NCBI GenBank assembly: GCA_902765975.1
Contig: CACXBO010000043.1
Coordinates: 1 to 6,622 of the forward strand
Origin: Oscillospiraceae bacterium
GTDB taxonomy: Bacteria > Bacillota > Clostridia > Oscillospirales > Oscillospiraceae
Length of the DNA: 6,622 bases
Direction of reading: 5' to 3'
The notes beneath the pieces were generated by a model. The model was not told the DNA's origin, made no database searches, and worked only from the letters and a program-made list of their open reading frames with translations. Position 1 is the first letter of the stretch. Each line of letters starts with the position of its first letter. A program made the translations under genes and the position numbers. Shown here piece by piece: positions 1-5,487 of the stretch.

Positions 1-749
1 CGAAGGATGTTGCCAAGAAGGCAATCACTCCTGTTCTCGTTGAGTATCACGAGTCCAACGGCAAGGTAGTTATCACCGACGTATTCGCTCTTACTGATGC
101 TACCGGCTACACCAAGGCCAGCCCGACTCTTGGCGGAAAGACTCTTACCTCCAACACCAACCTCTTCATCGTATCCGTGAAGGATGACAAGTACACCGCT
201 CAGAAGCTCGTTGGCTGGAAGAACTTCCCGGCATTCGATTCCGGCTCGATGTACTTCATCGATGAGAAGGCTGAGAACGTCTACGTTTACGGCGCTGCGA
301 AGTCTGAGACTGAGGTCAAGACTTACTCCGTAATTGCTTACATCCTCTCCAAGGGCGATGTAACTGCTAAGGGCGTTGAGATCAAGGCCATTGTTGACGG
401 CAAGGAGACCACCTACTATGCTGAAGAGGGTGTTGCCGCCGCCATCACCGAGAAGACCTTCTATAAGGATCTCGCTGTTGACGACGAGGGCCACCTCAAG
501 GCTCCGACCGCCGTTGCAGGCACTGAGCTCGTAGTTACCGGCGTTGATGCTGGCTACTTCCAGACTGCTACCCAGCTCTATCAGTATCCTGCCAATGTTA
601 AGATCGTTGACCTCACCGGCAAGGATCTTGCCGCTGTTGCCAAGGGACAGACCATAGTTGTCTTCTCCACTAAGGTTGGCGATGAGGCTCTCAAGACGGA
701 CGGCAAGAACGATTCTTGGGTCATCTTCATCAAGGCTGTTGCTGAATAA
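1..749 (+). CDS. C-terminal part of a large, highly expressed, probable surface (S-layer-like) protein; 5' end outside window
   Basis: The reading frame is open from base 3 to the TAA at 747-749, giving at least 248 residues with no start, so the gene begins upstream of the window. A GTG lies in frame at 177 but has no Shine-Dalgarno site and sits in the middle of continuous coding sequence. The product has no cysteine, is rich in Val, Thr, Ala, Lys and Asp, and alternates short beta-like stretches with loops, as in secreted cell-surface proteins. No membrane segment or LPXTG-type signal closes it, so any wall anchoring, for example by SLH repeats, would be N-terminal and is not visible. All 27 lysines use AAG and none AAA, unlike the genes downstream, which suggests translational selection for very high expression. 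An S-layer or major surface protein fits this, but that is inference from composition and codon use; no domain is identified with certainty. A strong terminator follows 31 bases after the stop. Confidence 0.8.
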   Translation, partial: KDVAKKAITPVLVEYHESNGKVVITDVFALTDATGYTKASPTLGGKTLTSNTNLFIVSVKDDKYTAQKLVGWKNFPAFDSGSMYFIDEKAENVYVYGAAKSETEVKTYSVIAYILSKGDVTAKGVEIKAIVDGKETTYYAEEGVAAAITEKTFYKDLAVDDEGHLKAPTAVAGTELVVTGVDAGYFQTATQLYQYPANVKIVDLTGKDLAAVAKGQTIVVFSTKVGDEALKTDGKNDSWVIFIKAVAE

Positions 750-780
750 TCAATAGCTTAGTTGAAATTCAATAATCTTA

Positions 781-813
781 CCCCCTTCCGGTTCGCCGGA
801 AGGGGGTTCTTTT
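781..813 (+). terminator. Rho-independent terminator of the surface-protein gene
   Basis: A perfect 11-bp stem (781-791 with 796-806) of five C-G pairs followed by TTCCGG/CCGGAA closes a TTCG tetraloop and is followed by the U-rich run TTCTTTT. It lies 31 bases after the stop of the surface-protein gene. Its T tract ends against the -35 box of the next promoter, so the two units are cleanly separated in a very compact space. Confidence 0.95.
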
Positions 814-814
814 G

Positions 815-843
815 TTGACTATCCTTTGTTTAAGGTGTATAAT
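815..843 (+). promoter_or_regulatory. Sigma-A promoter of the M20 dipeptidase gene
   Basis: TTGACT (815-820), a 17-bp spacer and a perfect TATAAT (838-843) form a near-consensus housekeeping promoter. Transcription should begin near 850, leaving a leader of only about 23 bases before the ATG at 873. No operator-like repeat is seen, so constitutive expression is likely. Confidence 0.9.
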
Positions 844-872
844 ATCGCCGTAAAAAGGGAGGCGTGGTACAA

Positions 873-2273
873 ATGCTTGATAATTATCTTGAATATCTCG
901 ATATACACGAGACTGAGCTTGTAAACGATATATTTTCTCTCTGCCGCATAAATTCCGAGCGTTCCGATTCTGAAGACGGGGCGCCTTTTGGCCGCGGTCC
1001 CCGCGCCGCACTTGAAGCTGCGCTGGAGCTTGCCGGGAGTTACGGCTTTAGTGCGGAGATCAAGGGCGATCGTGTTCTTGTTGTTGAGCTTGGCGAGGGC
1101 GAGCCTCAGCTCGGTATCCTCGCGCATCTTGACGTTGTTCCGGCCGGAAGCGGCTGGACAAAATGCCAGCCCTACGAGCCCGTTCGCGACGGCGATATTC
1201 TCTACGGCAGAGGAGTTTCAGACGATAAGGGTCCGGCTGTTGCTTCTCTATACGCTTTGCGCGCCGTTAACGAGCTTGGCGTTAAGCTGAAAAAGAAGGT
1301 TCAGCTCATTTTGGGAAGCTGCGAGGAGACAGGCTCCGAGGATATCGACTGGTATTTAAAGCATTTCAGCATGCCGCCCATGGTTTTCACTCCCGACGGA
1401 GACTTTCCTCTTGTAAATATTGAGAAGGGCAGAGCCGCTGTGCGCGTTTCGTCTCCAGGCTCTGAAGCGCCGGAGGGAGTGTACGTTAAAAAGCTCTCCG
1501 GAGGCACTGTTGCAAACGCCGTGCCCGGCGAGGCGCGCTGCGGCATTGTTGGAACGACTCTCGATTTTGTCAGAGCCGTTATTTCCGAAACTGAAACGAA
1601 CGGGGTAGTGATTGAGGCGGAGACCTGCCCGCACGGAAACGTACACGTTACCGCGAAGGGCGTCGCCGCCCACGCAAGCCTTCCCGAAAACGGAAAGAAT
1701 GCTGTCTGCGCTCTTTTGAAGGTGATCTCAAAGCTTCCCCTCGCCGCATCCTGCGGGAATGATGCGCTCAAAGCCCTCGCAGCCGCGATACCTTACGGCG
1801 ACTATAATGGTTTTGCCTTCGGAGGCTTCTGCGAGGACTCCGAGTCCGGCAGACTTACTGTCAATCTCGGCACTGTAAGTTACTCATACTGTGACGGGCT
1901 TGACGCTGTAGTCGATATGCGTATTCCCGTCTGCGGAAACGGCGTCGAAATCGTCTCCGCGCTCGATGCAAAGCTTGCGGGAGCTGCCGGAGCCGAGGCG
2001 ATAAGCATATCAAAGCCTCACTGTGTTCCTGAGGACTCTGAGTTTGTATCGAAGCTTTTGCGTATATACGAGGTCTATACCGGTCTCGACGGCAAGGCAA
2101 TGGCGATAGGCGGCGGCACTTACGTCCACGATATAGAGGGCGGCGTCGCCTTCGGCTGCACCTTCCCGGGAAGAAATCCGCGTATGCACGAGCCGGATGA
2201 GAATATGCCCGTATCCGACCTCCTTATTTCGTCCGCGATGTTTGCCAAGGCGATCGAGGTTTTCTGCGGATAA
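873..2273 (+). CDS. pepV: M20 family metallopeptidase, PepV/Sapep-type dipeptidase
   Basis: A 466-aa cytoplasmic zinc dipeptidase, close in length to the roughly 470-aa PepV family. The metal site is complete: His85 and Asp87 in HLDVVP, bridging Asp117 in GVSDDKG, Glu151 (general base) and Glu152 (metal) in CEETGSED, Asp175 in TPDGDFP, and His439 in RMHEPDE. His267 in AAHAS fits the transition-state histidine of the lid domain, about residues 185-380. PepV-like enzymes cleave dipeptides and related Xaa-containing substrates from the N-terminus, recycling amino acids from imported or degraded peptides; the exact specificity cannot be read here. The ATG at 873 is preferred because GGGAGG (857-862) lies 10 bases before it. 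An in-frame GTG at 864 is only one base from that site. No terminator is seen after the stop, so some read-through into the queT leader is possible. The gene is not functionally linked to its neighbours. Confidence 0.93.
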   Translation: MLDNYLEYLDIHETELVNDIFSLCRINSERSDSEDGAPFGRGPRAALEAALELAGSYGFSAEIKGDRVLVVELGEGEPQLGILAHLDVVPAGSGWTKCQPYEPVRDGDILYGRGVSDDKGPAVASLYALRAVNELGVKLKKKVQLILGSCEETGSEDIDWYLKHFSMPPMVFTPDGDFPLVNIEKGRAAVRVSSPGSEAPEGVYVKKLSGGTVANAVPGEARCGIVGTTLDFVRAVISETETNGVVIEAETCPHGNVHVTAKGVAAHASLPENGKNAVCALLKVISKLPLAASCGNDALKALAAAIPYGDYNGFAFGGFCEDSESGRLTVNLGTVSYSYCDGLDAVVDMRIPVCGNGVEIVSALDAKLAGAAGAEAISISKPHCVPEDSEFVSKLLRIYEVYTGLDGKAMAIGGGTYVHDIEGGVAFGCTFPGRNPRMHEPDENMPVSDLLISSAMFAKAIEVFCG

Positions 2274-2289
2274 GAGGCTTTTCTTTTCC

Positions 2290-2318
2290 TTGACTTATTT
2301 CGCTCCTTGTGATAGTAT
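2290..2318 (+). promoter_or_regulatory. Promoter of queT, with extended -10
   Basis: TTGACT (2290-2295) is followed by a 17-bp spacer and TAGTAT (2313-2318), with a TG one base upstream (2310-2311) giving an extended -10. The start point would be about 2324-2326, exactly where the first leader hairpin begins at G2325. Confidence 0.75.
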
Positions 2319-2324
2319 GCCTCC

Positions 2325-2416
2325 GACAGGTTTCCACACCCTGTCCAAGCGCGTCTGAAGGCGCGTTCGTTCGGGCGGCTATGAGCCGCGCCGTTCTCTA
2401 AACAAAAAATGGAGGC
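2325..2416 (+). promoter_or_regulatory. Probable preQ1 riboswitch (class III-like) in the queT leader
   Basis: The leader folds by eye into three hairpins. The first pairs GACAGG (2325-2330) with CCTGTC (2340-2345) around a 9-base loop. The second is an 8-bp stem (2348-2355 with 2360-2367, two G-T wobbles) around TGAA. The third pairs 2372-2380 with 2384-2393, with one bulged G. Bases 2331-2336 of the first loop can pair with 2410-2415 (four Watson-Crick pairs plus two G-U), which is the Shine-Dalgarno GGAGG. This gives a hairpin-loop-to-downstream (HLout) pseudoknot that would hide the ribosome site. Class III preQ1 riboswitches are known as HLout pseudoknots with an additional helical insertion, found mainly in Ruminococcaceae upstream of queT. 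The class assignment rests on architecture and gene context, not on an alignment; class II or an unrelated translational leader remain possible. Confidence 0.72.
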
Positions 2417-2421
2417 ATGAA

Positions 2422-2946
2422 ATGAAAAAACTGAATACCAAAAAGCTCGTACTCGCCGCTGTAGTCGCCGCGATGTACACCGTTCTCAGCTACTTCGGAA
2501 ACATCTTCGGCATTACCTACGGCGGTATGCAATGCCGCTTCTCCGAGGCGCTGACCGTTCTGCCGTTTTTCTTCCCGTGGACGGCGTGGGGTCTTTTCGC
2601 AGGCTGCATACTAACGAATATCCTAAGCCCGATGGGGATCGCAGACCTTGTTTTCGGCTCTCTTGCGACTTTGATCGCGGGGCTATGCACGGCGAGAGTG
2701 AAAAACAAGCTTCTCGCTCCTGTACCGCCCGTAATTGCGAACGGAGTTATCATCGGAGCTATGATCGCCTACTTCGAGGCGGGTGGCTTTAATTCTAAAT
2801 TCCCCGAGGCTTTTGCGCTGAACGGCGCACTCGTCGCCGCAGGGGAGATCATTGCCTGCTGCTTCCTCGGCTCTCTTATTCTGGTCGTTGTTCCCAAAAT
2901 AAAATTCCTGAGGGATATGGTACCCGAGGAGCGACTTAAAAATTGA
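2422..2946 (+). CDS. queT: QueT family substrate-binding (S) component of an ECF transporter for queuosine precursor
   Basis: A 174-aa integral membrane protein with about five to six hydrophobic segments (roughly residues 8-30, 38-65, 68-88, 96-118 and 130-158). It has the QueT family hallmark RFSEALTVLPFF near residues 39-50, followed by a Gly-rich AGCILTN helix and an ADLVFGSLATL segment. QueT proteins are the predicted specificity subunits that bind preQ1 or a related queuosine precursor, and they share the EcfA/EcfA'/EcfT energy module, which must be encoded elsewhere. The ATG at 2422 lies six bases after GGAGG (2411-2415). An ATG at 2417 would encode only two residues before a stop. The gene is monocistronic, between its own riboswitch-like leader and a strong terminator. 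If the leader works as proposed, ligand binding would reduce translation when the precursor is plentiful. Confidence 0.92.
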   Translation: MKKLNTKKLVLAAVVAAMYTVLSYFGNIFGITYGGMQCRFSEALTVLPFFFPWTAWGLFAGCILTNILSPMGIADLVFGSLATLIAGLCTARVKNKLLAPVPPVIANGVIIGAMIAYFEAGGFNSKFPEAFALNGALVAAGEIIACCFLGSLILVVVPKIKFLRDMVPEERLKN

Positions 2947-2950
2947 TAGT

Positions 2951-2996
2951 ATTCTCCTCTCCGGTTTTGCGGAGTGGAGAATTTTTTGTTGTTTTT
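2951..2996 (+). terminator. Rho-independent terminator of queT
   Basis: The stem pairs 2951-2963 with 2970-2982 (12 bp plus one T-T mismatch) around a GTTTTG loop. It is followed by a long T-rich tail (TTTTTT then GTTGTTTTT). It starts five bases after the queT stop and separates queT from the pilus region. Confidence 0.93.
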
Positions 2997-3009
2997 AACT
3001 TAATTACTA

Positions 3010-3038
3010 TTGAATTGCCAGGACTGTTATGATAAAAT
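3010..3038 (+). promoter_or_regulatory. Candidate promoter of the SARP-like regulator, distal
   Basis: TTGAAT (3010-3015), a 17-bp spacer and TAAAAT (3033-3038), with TG at 3030-3031 making an extended -10. Transcription would start near 3045, giving a leader of about 67 bases before the TTG start at 3112. Confidence 0.65.
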
Positions 3039-3065
3039 AGACTAAACTATATTAGTGTGTATAAT
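3038..3065 (+). promoter_or_regulatory. Candidate promoter of the SARP-like regulator, proximal
   Basis: A perfect TATAAT (3060-3065) is preceded after 16 bases by a weak -35, TAGACT (3038-3043). It overlaps the end of the distal promoter, so the two may be tandem alternatives. The start would be near 3072, which is past the GTG at 3055 and so incompatible with that codon as translation start. Confidence 0.45.
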
Positions 3066-3111
3066 TGCGCCTATTTTTGGGCGCGGCACGGAAAAGACAG
3101 GTGGGATTGCG

Positions 3112-4308
3112 TTGGCTGAAAAAGAGCTTTCTGTGAAAATGCTGGGCGAGTTTTGCCTCAGCTGCGGGAAAGCGACAGTCAGCATGAGCGGAAGCCGCTC
3201 ATATAAAACGTGGCTTATGCTCGCTTACCTCCTTTCTCACAGACACAGGTGGGTGCCGCAGGATGAAATAATTGATATCCTCGGCGGCGGAGATAAAAAT
3301 TCCAACCCGACCGGCGCGGTCAGGGCGACGCTGTTCAGAGCGCGTCGCGCTCTCGAGCCGATCTCGGAAGAGGTCAATGAGAATCTTGTTATAAGCCGCG
3401 GCGGTTCGGTGCGTTGGAATCCGAGGATAAAAATGACCGTCGACGCCGAGATGTTTGAGAGTCTTGTTCGTTTCGGGCTCTCATCAACGGGCGATGAAAG
3501 GCTCAGCAAGCTTGAAAAGGCGATCAGCATGATGCCGGGCGACTTCTTATTCGGATTTTCCGGAGAGTCGTGGGTGAGTCCGCTCGCCGCTTACTATAAA
3601 AACCTCTTGGTAGAGGCGGCAAGCGCGGCGATAGAGCTGTATGCCGAGCGCGGCAAAACAGACGAGCTGAGGGCGACGGCGCTGCGAGCCTTTGAGGCTG
3701 ACCCATACAGCGACGCATTCTGCCGGCATCTGATGAAGGCTTATATGAGCGCGGGAGCTTATGAAGCGGCAGAGGAGACTTACTGTTTCTTCCGCGACAG
3801 GCTTGCCGGTGATCTCGGCGTAGAACCAGAAGACGAGACGAGAGCGCTCTTTTCCTCCGCTGTTATGAGGCGCGGGGAGAAACGCCTCACTCTTGAAGCG
3901 ATAAAGTCGGATCTTCGCGAGAGCTCTCCGCCAAAGGGACCGATACTCTGCGACTACTCAACGTTCAAGCTTTTCTACCGAGCGGAGGCGAGAGGCGCGG
4001 ACCGCCGCGGCGACGCTATCCACGTCGGATTACTAACGGTGACCGGAAAGAACGGACGGCAGATTTCCGACCGCATTCTGCTGAGGGCGATGGATGATCT
4101 GAAAGAGACCATTCGCGCTACTCTTCGTTTTGGCGACGTTGCCGCCTCCTGCTCCGGTTCGCAATTCCTTATACTGCTCGTTCAGGCGAACCGCGAGAAT
4201 TCCGAAATGGTGGTGCGGCGCGTAATCGATCGCTTTGAATGCGATAATCCTCGCAGTCAGGCCGAGGTGAAGGGCGATGTTATGCCGCTTGAGCCGATTT
4301 TGGCGTAA
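3112..4308 (+). CDS. SARP/BTAD-type transcriptional regulator with degenerate GGDEF-like C-terminal domain
   Basis: A 398-aa probable DNA-binding regulator. Residues 5-108 look like the OmpR-type winged helix of AfsR/SARP proteins: VKMLGEF opening, YKTWLMLAYLL helix, QDEIIDILGG, and the VRATLFRARRAL recognition-helix region. Residues 111-255 fit the bacterial transcriptional activation domain (BTAD): VDAEMFE, MPGDFL, a helical TPR-like array, and the closing LGVEPEDET. Residues about 276-370 resemble a GGDEF fold in which the active-site loop reads SGSQF (348-352) after RFGD, so diguanylate cyclase activity is not expected; a sensing or dimerisation role is inference. The TTG start at 3112 is chosen because AGGTGGG (3099-3105) lies six bases upstream. 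A GTG at 3055 has no ribosome site and lies upstream of the proximal promoter's start point. The gene sits directly before the pilus genes and is their likely regulator, by position only. Confidence 0.85.
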   Translation: MAEKELSVKMLGEFCLSCGKATVSMSGSRSYKTWLMLAYLLSHRHRWVPQDEIIDILGGGDKNSNPTGAVRATLFRARRALEPISEEVNENLVISRGGSVRWNPRIKMTVDAEMFESLVRFGLSSTGDERLSKLEKAISMMPGDFLFGFSGESWVSPLAAYYKNLLVEAASAAIELYAERGKTDELRATALRAFEADPYSDAFCRHLMKAYMSAGAYEAAEETYCFFRDRLAGDLGVEPEDETRALFSSAVMRRGEKRLTLEAIKSDLRESSPPKGPILCDYSTFKLFYRAEARGADRRGDAIHVGLLTVTGKNGRQISDRILLRAMDDLKETIRATLRFGDVAASCSGSQFLILLVQANRENSEMVVRRVIDRFECDNPRSQAEVKGDVMPLEPILA

Positions 4309-4320
4309 AGGCTTGCAAAC

Positions 4321-4339
4321 AAGTAACGCCTGAAGTAAC
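4321..4339 (+). promoter_or_regulatory. Direct heptamer repeat, possible SARP operator
   Basis: AAGTAAC occurs twice (4321-4327 and 4333-4339), 12 bp apart start to start, on the same face of the helix within about one turn. The second copy ends 10 bp before the -10 box and covers the place of the -35. SARP and PhoB-type winged-helix proteins typically bind direct repeats of about 11-bp period overlapping the -35, so this is a reasonable operator for the regulator encoded just upstream. Binding is inferred. Confidence 0.45.
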
Positions 4340-4346
4340 AGGGCTC

Positions 4347-4355
4347 TGATATTAT
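4347..4355 (+). promoter_or_regulatory. Extended -10 promoter of the pilus gene cluster
   Basis: TGaTATTAT (TG at 4347-4348, -10 at 4350-4355) matches an extended -10, but no good -35 is present at 16 to 18 bp spacing. This is typical of an activator-dependent promoter. The start would be near 4362, giving a leader of under 20 bases before the ATG at 4380. No terminator is seen between the regulator gene and this promoter, so read-through from upstream may also contribute. Confidence 0.5.
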
Positions 4356-4379
4356 TACTCTTAGAAAGGGGAGAGGCCT

Positions 4380-4811
4380 ATGATGGATGCAAGACCGAGC
4401 GGAGAAGCATACCGGACTATCCGCTTATGTGTCGATACATATACCGACGGCGTTTTTGCCGGACGCTTTTTTCATCCCGGCGCAGTCGGCGGAGTGCAGA
4501 GCTTCAAAAGCCTTTCTCAGCTTCTCGTCGGCGCGGAAAACCTTTTCGACGAGAATAAGTTCCCGCAGTCATTTGAAGCAAAGCGCAGCTTCGTTGCGCG
4601 CACTGCTCATATGGCTGACAAGATCCCGGAGCTGCCAAGAGAATCGGGCAGACTCGCCACCTTCGTTATCCGGCTGCTGTTCCGCCAGCATGCGAGCTGG
4701 CAGGGCTTGGTCACCTGGGTGGAGTCGAAGGTCGAGGAGCCGTTCCGCAGCGTTCTTGAGCTTGTGCTCATGATGGACGGGGCGCTGAAATCCTGTATTG
4801 GGGAGGTATGA
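4380..4811 (+). CDS. Conserved-looking 143-aa protein of unknown function in the pilus cluster
   Basis: I do not recognise the family. The protein has no signal peptide and no clear membrane segment, so it is probably cytoplasmic or associated with the inner membrane face. Visible features are a beta-like N-terminal stretch (about residues 12-30, with RLCVDTYTDGVFAGRFF), a Q-S-F-K-S-L-S-Q-L-L helix near residue 40, a QSFEAKRSF segment near 63-71, and a helical C-terminal half. The ATG at 4380 follows AAAGGGGAG (4365-4373) by six bases; a second ATG is adjacent at 4383. Its stop overlaps the start of the signal-peptidase-like gene (ATGA), so the two are translationally coupled, which points to a shared job. 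It lies between the SARP regulator and the pilus genes. A role as an assembly accessory or regulatory partner is inference from position alone. Confidence 0.85.
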   Translation: MMDARPSGEAYRTIRLCVDTYTDGVFAGRFFHPGAVGGVQSFKSLSQLLVGAENLFDENKFPQSFEAKRSFVARTAHMADKIPELPRESGRLATFVIRLLFRQHASWQGLVTWVESKVEEPFRSVLELVLMMDGALKSCIGEV

Positions 4812-5461
4812 GCGCGAAATTGGAAACTGAAGAGAAAGAGCTCGTAACCGAAGAGAAGCCTAAGACCGAGGCTGAAGAACCAGCATCGGAGGATAAAAAT
4901 GCCGAGTCGGTGAAGCCGGAAACAGAGCAAAAGCCGGAGCCGGCAAAGAAAAAGAAGAAAAAGACGAAAAAGCAGAGGCTTATCTCCTCGATCATAAGCT
5001 TTTTTGTCAAGCTCCTTGTACTTGCGCTTGTAGTTTACCTCGCGCTAACCTTCGTTATTGGAGTTTTTATGGAGCATACGAACGATATGTATCCATCGCT
5101 CCGCGACGGAGACCTTGTTATCACGCTAAGGCTTGAGCGCCCGGACTACGGCAGCGTGGTATCCTATCGCGTCGGAGCAGATCGGCGGTTTGCAAGGGTC
5201 GTTGCAATGGGCGGCGACGTCGTAATGATAGACGAGTCGGGGACCTTTACCGTAAACGATATGGTCCGCACAGACACGATCTATTATGAGACCCTGCCGG
5301 AAGGAGGTAAGCTGAACTACCCATACACCGTTCCCGAGGGATGCTATTTCCTCCTGAACGATATGCGGGAGAGCAAGAAGGACTCCCGCACCTTCGGAGC
5401 GATTTCCGAGGATATGATCGACGGAAGCGTTGTCCTCTCGCTAAGACGCAGAGGATTTTAA
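4808..5461 (+). CDS. Signal peptidase I-like protein lacking catalytic Ser and Lys (SipA-type pilus assembly factor)
   Basis: A 217-aa S26-family protein. Residues 1-57 are an unusual cytoplasmic tail, acidic Glu/Lys-rich to about 46, then a Lys-rich block (47-56). One membrane helix spans about 59-87, followed by the extracellular peptidase fold. The fold is clear: DMYPSLRDGD (93-102) equals box B, RVVAMGGD (130-137) equals box D, and DSRTFG (192-197) equals box E. The nucleophile Ser is Asp93 and the general-base Lys is Ala129, so it should not cleave signal peptides. Streptococcus pyogenes SipA, encoded beside the FctA pilin, also has Asp at the Ser position and Gly at the Lys position and acts in pilus polymerisation without catalysis; this gene precedes an FctA-type pilin in the same way. 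GGGGAGG ends one base before the ATG, too close for normal initiation, and the start overlaps the upstream stop, so translation likely depends on re-initiation. A TTG at 4820 is a weaker alternative start. Confidence 0.88.
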   Translation: MSAKLETEEKELVTEEKPKTEAEEPASEDKNAESVKPETEQKPEPAKKKKKKTKKQRLISSIISFFVKLLVLALVVYLALTFVIGVFMEHTNDMYPSLRDGDLVITLRLERPDYGSVVSYRVGADRRFARVVAMGGDVVMIDESGTFTVNDMVRTDTIYYETLPEGGKLNYPYTVPEGCYFLLNDMRESKKDSRTFGAISEDMIDGSVVLSLRRRGF

Positions 5462-5487
5462 CAAAAAAGAAAGGTTGTGCATATTAA

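Noticed and set aside
864..872. GTG at 864 as the start of the dipeptidase
   Set aside because: The Shine-Dalgarno GGGAGG ends one base before it, too close for initiation, whereas the ATG at 873 is 10 bases away.
2417..2425. ATG at 2417 as an alternative queT start or a leader peptide
   Set aside because: It encodes only Met-Lys before a stop and is one base from the Shine-Dalgarno site.
3055..3111. GTG at 3055 as the start of the SARP-like regulator
   Set aside because: No ribosome site precedes it, it overlaps a TATAAT promoter element, and the extra 19 residues do not fit the family. TTG at 3112 has a well-placed AGGTGGG.
4309..4346. A terminator between the regulator and the pilus genes
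   Set aside because: No stable hairpin followed by a T run is visible here; the repeated element is a direct, not inverted, repeat.
4943..4975. A-rich poly-lysine codons as a programmed slippage or frameshift site
   Set aside because: The runs are no longer than five A and are broken by G; the frame continues into a full-length signal-peptidase fold, and neither alternative frame adds a recognisable domain.
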